This document shows, in pieces, positions 40,878 to 47,535 of a DNA stretch of 64,000 bases; the first letter of the stretch is position 1, and each line of letters begins with the position of its first letter. The position numbers and the translations under genes were made by a program. The notes under the pieces are model-generated. The model made no database searches. It was not told the DNA's origin and was given only the letters and a program-made list of their open reading frames with translations. The stretch comes from Actinomadura atramentaria DSM 43919 (GTDB lineage: Bacteria > Actinomycetota > Actinomycetes > Streptosporangiales > Streptosporangiaceae), in NCBI RefSeq assembly GCF_000381885.1, contig NZ_KB907217.1, forward strand, positions 1 to 64,000, given 5' to 3'.

Positions 40878-42086
40878 ATGATCGAGTGGTCCGACGAAGA
40901 CCTCATGATCCGGGACGCCGTCCGCGACTGGATCGACGCCAAGGTCCGCCCCAGCCTGGACGAGCTGGACTCCGGCGACCTGCCCCCCTACGACCTGCTG
41001 CGCGACCTGTACCGGACGTTCGGCATGGACGAGATGGCGCGGTCCTCCTTCGCGTCCAGGATCGCGCGGGAGAAGGCCGGCGAGGCCCCGAAGGAGGACG
41101 GCGGCGGGCGCGGCAGCGCGTCGATGACGATGCTGCCGATCATCGAGCTGTGCAAGGTCGCGCCCGGCCTGGTGTCGGCGCTGGGCGTCAGCCTCGGCCT
41201 CGCCGCCGGGACGATCATGAAGCGCGGCACCGTCGAGCAGAAGGAGCGCTGGGGCCTGGACCTGCTCACCCTCGACAAGGTCGGGGCGTGGGCGATCACC
41301 GAGCCCAACTCCGGGTCCGACGCGTTCGGCGGGATGCAGTCCACCGCCCGCCGCGACGGCGACGACTACATCGTCAACGGCGGCAAGACGTTCATCACCA
41401 ACGGCCCCCACGCCGACACGATCGTCTTCTACTGCAAGCTCGACGACGGCCGCCCGCCCCGCGACCGCGAGATCCTGACGTTCGTCCTGGACCGCGGCAT
41501 GCCCGGCCTGGAGCAGAGCCGCCCGCTGCGCAAGATGGGCCTGCACTCCTCCCCGACCGGCGAGCTGTTCCTGTCCGACGTGCGCGTCGGCCCGGACCGG
41601 CTGCTGGCGGCGGGCGCGGGCGGCGGCCGCGAGTCGGCGCGGCAGAACTTCGTCACCGAGCGGGCGGGCGTCGCCGCGATGGCCCTCGGCGTCATCGAGG
41701 AGTGCCTGCGCCTGTCGGTCGACTACGCGCGCTCCCGCGAGCTGTGGGGCAAGCCCATCGGGGACTTCCAGCTCATCCAGCTCAAGCTCGCCAAGATGGA
41801 GGTCGCCCGCCTCAACGTGCAGAACCTGGTGTTCCGGCACCTGGAGACGCAGCGCGCCGGGCGCACCCCCACCCTCGCCGAGGCGTCGGCGATGAAGCTG
41901 TACGCCGCGCAGGCCGCCTCCGAGGTCGCGCAGGAGGCCGTGCAGCTCTTCGGCGGCAACGGCTACATGAGCGAGTACCGCGTCGAGCAGCTCGCCCGCG
42001 ACGCCAAGTCGTTCCAGATCTACGCCGGCACTGACGAGATCCAGGTGACCCATATCGCCCGCGACCTGCTCCAGCGCGGGTCCTGA
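40878..42086 (+). CDS. acyl-CoA dehydrogenase
   Basis: A 402-aa FAD enzyme with full ACAD architecture: WAITEPNSGSDAFGG and YIVNGGKTFITNG in the middle domain, ELWGKPIGDFQLIQ, and QLFGGNGYMSEYRVEQLARDAKSFQIYAGTDEIQ at the end. The usual YEGT glutamate is alanine (YAGT), but FVTERAGVAAMALG has a glutamate on helix G at the position used by isovaleryl- and long-chain enzymes, so it should be active. ATG 40878 follows GAGAGGTGA. Not clearly linked to the acyl cassette at 4-8 kb. Confidence 0.9.
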   Translation: MIEWSDEDLMIRDAVRDWIDAKVRPSLDELDSGDLPPYDLLRDLYRTFGMDEMARSSFASRIAREKAGEAPKEDGGGRGSASMTMLPIIELCKVAPGLVSALGVSLGLAAGTIMKRGTVEQKERWGLDLLTLDKVGAWAITEPNSGSDAFGGMQSTARRDGDDYIVNGGKTFITNGPHADTIVFYCKLDDGRPPRDREILTFVLDRGMPGLEQSRPLRKMGLHSSPTGELFLSDVRVGPDRLLAAGAGGGRESARQNFVTERAGVAAMALGVIEECLRLSVDYARSRELWGKPIGDFQLIQLKLAKMEVARLNVQNLVFRHLETQRAGRTPTLAEASAMKLYAAQAASEVAQEAVQLFGGNGYMSEYRVEQLARDAKSFQIYAGTDEIQVTHIARDLLQRGS

Positions 42087-42137
42087 CGCTCCGCGCCCGG
42101 CCGTTTGCGGTCCGGGCGCGCCGGGCACGCCGCCCCC

Positions 42138-42794
42138 ATGAGGACGCGGGGGCGGCGGCCCAGCGCGCGGTTCACCCGCGCCGACACCGGACGCGTCGAG
42201 GCGTTCAGCGACGGCGTCTTCGCCATCGCGATCACCATCCTCGTCCTCGGCATCGCCGACCCCGGCCACCGCCCCGGCGCGCTCGGCCGCGCGCTGCTGG
42301 AGCAGTGGCCCGCCTACCTCGGCTACGCCGCGTCGTTCACCTACATCGCCGTGATCTGGCTCAACCACCACCAGGCGTTCGCGCGGATTCGCACCGTCGA
42401 CCGCGGCCTGCACTCGGTGAACTTCCTCATCCTCGCCACCACCTCGCTGCTGGCGTTCCCCACCTCGGTGGTGTCGGACACGCTGCGCGAGGAGACGACC
42501 GGGGCCGACGCGCGCGCCGCCGTCGTGCTGTACGCGGCCGTCGCCGCCGCGATGTGCGGGGCGTGGCTGGTGTTCTACGAGTACCTGCGGCGGCGCCCCG
42601 ACCACCTCGACCCCGGCGTCGAACCCGGGTACGTGCGGCAGGGCAGCATCCGGTCCGCCGCCGGGATCGCCGCGTACGCGGCCGTCGGGCTGCTCGGGTA
42701 CTTCGTCACCCCGCTCGCCGGGCTCGCGGTGTTCGCCGTCGTGCCGTTCTTCTACTTCGCCACCAGCGAGGGCTTCCTGCGGGCCGCCGGATGA
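42138..42794 (+). CDS. TMEM175-family potassium channel-like protein
   Basis: A 218-aa membrane protein with about six helices. The first helix has the family hallmark RVEAFSDGVFAIAITILVL (FSDGVFAIAxT), which lines the pore in bacterial and lysosomal TMEM175 leak channels. Bacterial members have one such repeat and assemble as tetramers. ATG 42138 is chosen; a TTG at 42105 is possible. It is followed by a structured leader and the DUF190-nhaA genes, and the kdp operon is 2 kb away, so cation handling is a theme here. Confidence 0.85.
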   Translation: MRTRGRRPSARFTRADTGRVEAFSDGVFAIAITILVLGIADPGHRPGALGRALLEQWPAYLGYAASFTYIAVIWLNHHQAFARIRTVDRGLHSVNFLILATTSLLAFPTSVVSDTLREETTGADARAAVVLYAAVAAAMCGAWLVFYEYLRRRPDHLDPGVEPGYVRQGSIRSAAGIAAYAAVGLLGYFVTPLAGLAVFAVVPFFYFATSEGFLRAAG

Positions 42795-42817
42795 GGCGTC
42801 CTATGCTGGGAGGCGTT

Positions 42818-42960
42818 CCCCGCCCGCGCGGCGGGGAGCGCGGTGGTGGGGCTCACCGCCCCCGCCCTCCCGGGCGGGGCAACCGCGTCCCGTTCCCGGC
42901 CGGGGCGGGCGCCGACAGTCCCTGCCGACGACGTCGCCGTTTCCGGTAGGGAGAGGCCCC
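42818..42960 (+). promoter_or_regulatory. structured leader before the tiny ORF and DUF190 gene
   Basis: Within about 145 nt: CCCCGCC/GGCGGGG (42818-42836, 5-nt loop), GCGGTG/CACCGC (42840-42859), CCCCGCCC/GGGCGGGG (42860-42879, 4-nt loop), then ACCGCG, able to pair back to CGCGGT at 42839. That is a possible three-way arrangement. It does not match the fluoride, cobalamin, FMN, SAM or ydaO consensus as I recall them. An ion-sensing riboswitch is a hypothesis only. Confidence 0.35.
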
Positions 42961-43014
42961 ATGACCGCATCGCGCCCGCACACCGACCGCGCCGCCCGGA
43001 CGGGACGCCGGTGA
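42961..43014 (+). CDS. 17-codon leader ORF coupled to the DUF190 gene
   Basis: ATG 42961 follows a strong ribosome site (TAGGGAGAGG, 4 nt gap) and the frame encodes [17 protein letters not shown]; its TGA overlaps the GTG of the DUF190 gene (GTGA). The DUF190 start itself has a poor ribosome site, so translation may depend on this tiny frame. It may be an attenuating or coupling peptide rather than a functional protein. Confidence 0.4.
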   Translation: MTASRPHTDRAARTGRR

Positions 43015-43352
43015 GGCGGGAGGGGGCGGCGCTCCGCCTGACGATCCTCATCGGCGAGAACGACACCGTCCACCACCGGCCGCTGTACCGCGAGATCGTC
43101 CACCGCGCCCAGCACGCGGGCCTGGCCGGGGCGACCGTCGTGCGCGGCATCGAGGGGTACGGCGCGTCCGGGCACGTCCAGACCGCGCGCATCCTGTCGC
43201 TGTCGGAGGACCTGCCGCTGATGATCGTGCTCGTGGACGCCGAGGACAAGATCCGCGCGTTCCTCCCCGAACTCGACGAACTGGTCACCGACGGGCTGGT
43301 GCTCACCGAGCCCGTCCACGCGGTCCGCTACAGCGGCGGCCCCGGCGACTGA
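43011..43352 (+). CDS. DUF190-family (PII-like) protein
   Basis: A 113-aa protein. [44 protein letters not shown], shown here in part as [14 protein letters not shown] and [14 protein letters not shown], and [14 protein letters not shown] are the DUF190 signature; the fold is ferredoxin-like and PII-related. DUF190 genes usually sit beside crcB fluoride channels; here the neighbours are a TMEM175-like channel and nhaA. GTG 43011 overlaps the tiny ORF stop. A role in sensing a metabolite or ion for NhaA is plausible but unproven. Confidence 0.85.
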   Translation: MRREGAALRLTILIGENDTVHHRPLYREIVHRAQHAGLAGATVVRGIEGYGASGHVQTARILSLSEDLPLMIVLVDAEDKIRAFLPELDELVTDGLVLTEPVHAVRYSGGPGD

Positions 43353-43373
43353 CGGCGGCGACCGGGGCGATTT

Positions 43374-43401
43374 CGGACAGTTCGCGATGATCGCGTACTG
43401 T
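43374..43401 (+). promoter_or_regulatory. nhaA promoter with internal palindrome
   Basis: CGGACA (43374-43379) and TACTGT (43396-43401) with a 16-bp spacer form a plausible promoter. The spacer holds CGCGATGATCGCG (43383-43395), a perfect palindrome with one central base, well placed for a repressor. Confidence 0.45.
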
Positions 43402-43463
43402 TGAGCGCGGTGTGCCGGGAAGTCTGGTCGGCGATGGACTTCGCCGACCCCGGGGGGGACCTC

Positions 43464-44756
43464 GTGACCGACACCGACCGCCGCCCCGCGCTGCTGCGCC
43501 GCGGCTCCTGGCCCGAGACCGCCCGCGTCGGGGACGTCCTGCGGCAGGAGACGGTCGGCGGCGCGCTGCTGCTGGCCGCCGCCGTCGCCGCGCTGGTGTG
43601 GGCGAACTCGCCGTGGGCGGACGCCTACTTCCGCGTCCGCGACGCCCAGGTCGGGCCCTCGTCGCTGCACCTGCACCTGCCGCTCGGCGGATGGGCCGCG
43701 GACGGGCTGCTCGCGGTGTTCTTCTTCGTCGCCGGACTGGAACTGAAACGCGAGTTCGTCGCGGGCGACCTGCGCGACCCGCGCCGCGCGGCGGTGCCCG
43801 TCGCGGCGGCGGTCGGCGGGGTCGTGACGCCCGCCGTCCTGTACGCGCTCGTCACGCTCGGGACGCCGGGCGCGGCGCGCGGCTGGGCGATCCCCACCGC
43901 GACCGACATCGCGTTCGCGCTCGCCGCGCTCGCCGTCATCGGCCGGTTCCTGCCCGCCGCGCTGCGGACGTTCCTGCTGACCCTCGCCGTGGTGGACGAC
44001 CTCATCGCGATCGTCATCATCGCCGTGTTCTACACCGCGCACCTGTCGCCGCTGCCGCTGCTCGGGGCGCTGGCGTCGCTGGCGGTGTTCGCGGTGCTGG
44101 TGCAGCGGCGCGTCCGGGCGTGGTGGCTGCTGCTGCCTTTGGCGGTGCTGACGTGGGCGCTGGTCCACGCCTCGGGCGTCCACGCGACCGTCGCGGGCGT
44201 GCTTCTCGGGTTCGCCGTTCCCGTGGTGCGCGGGCGCGGGGACGGGCCGGGGCTCGCCGAGCACTTCGAGCACCGGTTCCGGCCGCTGTCGGCGGGCGTG
44301 GCGGTGCCGCTGTTCGCGTTCGCGTCGGCGGGCGTCGCGGTCGGCGGCGCGGCCGGGCTCGGGGACGCGCTGGCCGACCCGGTCGCGCTCGGCGTCGTCG
44401 CCGGGCTCGTCGTCGGCAAGCCCGCGGGCATCATGGCGGCGACGTGGCTCGTCGGGCGGTTCACCCGCGCCGAGCCGGGCGAGGGACTGGCGTGGATCGA
44501 CCTGTTCGGGCTCGCGCTGCTCGGCGGGATCGGGTTCACCGTGTCGCTGCTGCTCGGGGAACTGGCGTTCGGCGGCGCGTCGGCCGCCGACGGGCACGTC
44601 AAGATCGCCGTGCTGACCGGGTCGCTGACCGCCACGGCGCTGGCCGCCGTCGTGCTGCGCGCCCGGAACCGCGTCCACCGGCGCGTCCACGAGGCCGAGA
44701 CCCGCGACCTGGACCACGACGGCGTCCCCGACGTGTACCAGGTCGAGGACCGCTGA
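43464..44756 (+). CDS. nhaA: Na+/H+ antiporter NhaA
   Basis: A 430-aa antiporter with about 12 membrane helices. [26 protein letters not shown] is cut here to ETVGGALLL and [39 protein letters not shown] and the ion-binding Asp pair in [13 protein letters not shown] are all conserved, plus [15 protein letters not shown] at the end. It exchanges two protons for one sodium at alkaline pH. GTG 43464 is chosen; ATG 43434 and GTG 43401 are in frame. The C-terminus [12 protein letters not shown] resembles a calcium-type loop (DxDxDG), an odd addition. It ends 10 bp from the convergent kdpE. Confidence 0.93.
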   Translation: MTDTDRRPALLRRGSWPETARVGDVLRQETVGGALLLAAAVAALVWANSPWADAYFRVRDAQVGPSSLHLHLPLGGWAADGLLAVFFFVAGLELKREFVAGDLRDPRRAAVPVAAAVGGVVTPAVLYALVTLGTPGAARGWAIPTATDIAFALAALAVIGRFLPAALRTFLLTLAVVDDLIAIVIIAVFYTAHLSPLPLLGALASLAVFAVLVQRRVRAWWLLLPLAVLTWALVHASGVHATVAGVLLGFAVPVVRGRGDGPGLAEHFEHRFRPLSAGVAVPLFAFASAGVAVGGAAGLGDALADPVALGVVAGLVVGKPAGIMAATWLVGRFTRAEPGEGLAWIDLFGLALLGGIGFTVSLLLGELAFGGASAADGHVKIAVLTGSLTATALAAVVLRARNRVHRRVHEAETRDLDHDGVPDVYQVEDR

Positions 44757-44766
44757 CCCCGTCGGC

Positions 44767-45465
44767 TCAGTCCTTCTCGAAGCGGTAGCCCATTCCCGGT
44801 TCGGTGATCAGGTAGCGGGGGCGGGCGGGGTCGGGTTCGAGTTTGCGCCGCAGTTGCGCCAGGTAGACGCGCAGGTAGTTGGTCTCCTTCTCGTACGTCG
44901 GGCCCCACACCTCGCGCAGGAGCTGCGCCTGGCCCACCAGGCGCCCGGCGTCGCGCACGAGGACCTCCAGGATGTGCCACTCGGTCGGCGTCAGGCGGAC
45001 GTCGGAGCCGTCGCGCGTCACCTTCTTGGCCGCCAGGTCCACGGTGAACGCGGCGGTGGCCACCACGGCGCTCTCCCCCGCCGCCGGGGCGGCGCGGCGC
45101 ACGGCGGCGCGCAGCCGCGCCAGCAGCTCGTCCATCCCGAACGGCTTGGTCACGTAGTCGTCGGCGCCCGCGTCCAGGACCTTCACCTTCTCCGCCGAGG
45201 AATGCCGCGCCGACAGCACGATGACGGGGACGCTCAGCCAGCCGCGCAGCCCGCCGATCACCTCCGCGCCGTCCATGTCGGGCAGGCCGAGGTCCAGGAC
45301 GACGACGTCGGGGTGGCGGCGCGCCGCGGCCGCCAGCGCCGTCCGGCCGTCGGCGGCGACGTCCACCTCGTAGCCGCGGGCGCGCAGGTTGATCCGCAGC
45401 GCGCGGACGATCTGCGGCTCGTCGTCCACGATGAGCACGCGCGCGGCGGGGCGGTCGTCGGTCAC
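44767..45465 (-). CDS. kdpE: KdpE response regulator
   Basis: A 232-aa OmpR-family regulator. The receiver has the acidic pair in LIVDDEPQ, the phospho-acceptor in VVLDLGLPDMDG and K in YVTKPFGMDELLARL. The winged-helix domain carries RLTPTEWHILEVLVRDAGRL and the ending LITEPGMGYRFEKD, as in KdpE. GTG 45465 overlaps the stop of the short KdpD by 4 bp. It should activate the kdp operon at low external potassium; three direct repeats before the operon are candidate sites. Confidence 0.95.
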   Translation of the reverse strand: MTDDRPAARVLIVDDEPQIVRALRINLRARGYEVDVAADGRTALAAAARRHPDVVVLDLGLPDMDGAEVIGGLRGWLSVPVIVLSARHSSAEKVKVLDAGADDYVTKPFGMDELLARLRAAVRRAAPAAGESAVVATAAFTVDLAAKKVTRDGSDVRLTPTEWHILEVLVRDAGRLVGQAQLLREVWGPTYEKETNYLRVYLAQLRRKLEPDPARPRYLITEPGMGYRFEKD

Positions 45466-47429
45466 GGGGTCCCTCCCGGGGGATCGTCGGCGGGCGGCAG
45501 CGCGAACACCATCGTCAGCCCGCCGCCGGGCGTGTCCTCGGCGCGCAGCGTCCCGCCCATCGCCGCGACGAACCCGCGCGCGACGGCCAGGCCCAGGCCC
45601 ACGCCGGTGCCCGCGGGCGCGTCGCCGAGCCGCTGGAACGGGGCGAACATGCCCTCCTTGGCGTCGTCGGGGACGCCGGGGCCGCGGTCGGCGACCCGCA
45701 GCTCCACCCGGCCGGGCGCGGCGCGCGCCGTGACCCGCACCGGGCGGGGGCCGCCGTGCCGGACGCCGTTCTCCACGACGTTGGCCAGGGCGCGCTCCAG
45801 CAGGCCCGGGTCGGCCAGGACGGGGCCGAGCGTCCCGGGGACGTCCACCTCGACGCGGTCGGCGGGCGCGCCGAGCAGCGCGCTCGGCAGGACCTCCTCC
45901 AGCGCGACGGGCCGGAGCAGCGGGGTGACGCCGCCGGTCCGCAGCCGCGTCATGTCCAGCAGGTCGCCGATCAGCCCGTCGAGGCGGTCCGCGGACTCCT
46001 CGATGCCCGCCAGCAGGTCGGCCTCGTCGGCGGGGTCGAAGGACACGTCGGCGGCGCGCAGGCTGCTCACCCCCGCCTTGATCGACGCCAGCGGCGTCCG
46101 CAGGTCGTGCGACACCGCCGCCAGCAGCGCGGTGCGGATGCGGTTGCCCTCGGCCTCGCGGCGCGCCCGCTCGGCCTCCTCGGCGAGCCGCCGCCACTCC
46201 AGCGCCGCGCCGGCCTGCGACGCGAACGCCCGCAGGACCCGCTGGCCGCCCGCCGGGAGCGGCCGGCCGCGCAGCGCCAGGACGTGCGCCTCCCCGGCGG
46301 GCGCGACCGCGTCGGCCGAGCCGGGCTCGGCGGGCGCCGGGTCGCCGGTGCGGGCCACGGCCCGCCAGCCGCCGTCCGTGCGCTCCAGCAGCTCCACCGA
46401 CGACACCGCGAACGTCTCCGCGACGCGGTCCAGCAGCGCGGGGATCGCCTGCTCGCCGCGCAGCACGCTGGTGGCCAGCAGGCTCAGCGTCTCGGCTTCG
46501 GCCGCGCTGCGCGCCGCCTGCCGGGTGCGCCGCGCCGCGCGGTCCACCAGCGACGACACCACGACCGCGACCGCCACCGACACCGCGAGCCCGGCGGCGT
46601 TGCCGGGCTCGGCGACGGTCAGGGTGTGCAGCGGCGGGGTGAAGAACCAGTTCGCCAGCAGGAATCCGGTGACGGCGGCGACGAGCGCGGGCCACAGCCC
46701 GCCGACGAGCGCGACGGCGACCGTCACCGCCAGGAACAGCAGGACGTCGGCGGTCAGGCCGGGGCCGTGCCCGGCCAGGCGCAGCAGCGCGGCGAGCGCG
46801 GCCGGCCCCGCGACGGCCAGCGCCCACCCGCACTCGCGGCGCCGCCGGCTGAGCGGACTCAGCGGACTGCGCGGACTGCGGGGGCCGGGCGGGCCGCCGC
46901 GCGCGGGCAGCGGGCCGCGCCGCCCGCCGTCGGCGCGCGCGACGAGGTGGACGTCGACGTCCCCGGCGGCGCGCGCGACCCGGTCCGCGACGCCGCCGCG
47001 CAGCACCGGGCCCCTGCGGCCACCCAGCACCGGGCCAAACAGCGCCGGGCCAAACAGCGCCGGGCCAAGCAGCGCCGGCGGGCGCCGGTCCGCGCCGAGG
47101 ACGAGCTGCGTCGCGCCGACCGCCGCGGCGAACTCCAGCAGCGCGCCCGCGACGTCCTCCCCGGCGACCTGGTGGTAGACGCCGCCCGCGTCCTCGGCGA
47201 GCCGCCGCAGGCGCGGCGGCCCGCCCGCCCGCGCCGCGCCGGGCGGGCGCGCGCGGGAGGCGACGTGGACGGCGAGGAGCTCGGCGGGGCCGGTCCGGGC
47301 GAGCCGGGCGGCGCGCGCGACGAGCGCCGCGTCGGCGGGGCCGCCGGACAGGGCGACGACGATCCGCTCACGCCGCTCGCCGCCGGGCTCCCGGTCGGCG
47401 GGCGCGCGCGGGCCGTCCTGCGTCGTCAC
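45462..47429 (-). CDS. second KdpD-like histidine kinase lacking the P-loop sensor domain
   Basis: A 655-aa kinase. It starts directly with a Usp-like domain (IVVALSGGPADAALVARAARLA, about 20-160), followed by four DUF4118-type membrane helices (about 205-300; ANWFFTPPLHTLTV), a GAF region, the HisKA box AVSHDLRTPLASIKAG and HATPase motifs (ENGVRHGG, DRGPGVPDD, GVGLGLAVARGFV). The N-terminal 215-residue KdpD domain with Walker motifs is absent. A tandem-repeat-like patch (LLGPALFGPALFGP) disrupts the Usp part. GTG 47429 has GGAGGT 8 nt upstream. It is coupled to kdpE and follows full-length kdpD by 106 bp. Confidence 0.9.
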   Translation of the reverse strand: MTTQDGPRAPADREPGGERRERIVVALSGGPADAALVARAARLARTGPAELLAVHVASRARPPGAARAGGPPRLRRLAEDAGGVYHQVAGEDVAGALLEFAAAVGATQLVLGADRRPPALLGPALFGPALFGPVLGGRRGPVLRGGVADRVARAAGDVDVHLVARADGGRRGPLPARGGPPGPRSPRSPLSPLSRRRRECGWALAVAGPAALAALLRLAGHGPGLTADVLLFLAVTVAVALVGGLWPALVAAVTGFLLANWFFTPPLHTLTVAEPGNAAGLAVSVAVAVVVSSLVDRAARRTRQAARSAAEAETLSLLATSVLRGEQAIPALLDRVAETFAVSSVELLERTDGGWRAVARTGDPAPAEPGSADAVAPAGEAHVLALRGRPLPAGGQRVLRAFASQAGAALEWRRLAEEAERARREAEGNRIRTALLAAVSHDLRTPLASIKAGVSSLRAADVSFDPADEADLLAGIEESADRLDGLIGDLLDMTRLRTGGVTPLLRPVALEEVLPSALLGAPADRVEVDVPGTLGPVLADPGLLERALANVVENGVRHGGPRPVRVTARAAPGRVELRVADRGPGVPDDAKEGMFAPFQRLGDAPAGTGVGLGLAVARGFVAAMGGTLRAEDTPGGGLTMVFALPPADDPPGGTP

Positions 47430-47535
47430 GCGCACGCACCTCCCCCGCCGGCCGCCGCCGCGCGCCGCGCCGCGTCCCCCTCGAACGCCTGGTCGCCGGA
47501 CATCTGCTACCCAAGCACGGGCCGCGCGGCCCGGT

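Noticed and set aside
37557-42605. A 1682-codon open frame on the minus strand
   Set aside because: It runs antisense to five well-supported plus-strand genes (P450 to TMEM175-like) and has the Gly/Arg/Val-rich composition of a GC-rich shadow frame.
42795-42960. Fluoride (crcB) riboswitch before the DUF190 gene
   Set aside because: DUF190 often accompanies crcB, but the conserved CUGAUGA-type segment of that riboswitch is missing and no crcB gene is present.
47040-47090. IS-type or recombination repeats within the second KdpD
   Set aside because: The GGGCCAAACAGCGCC copies are an in-frame tandem slippage patch (LFGPALFGP) in a variable loop, with no inverted ends.
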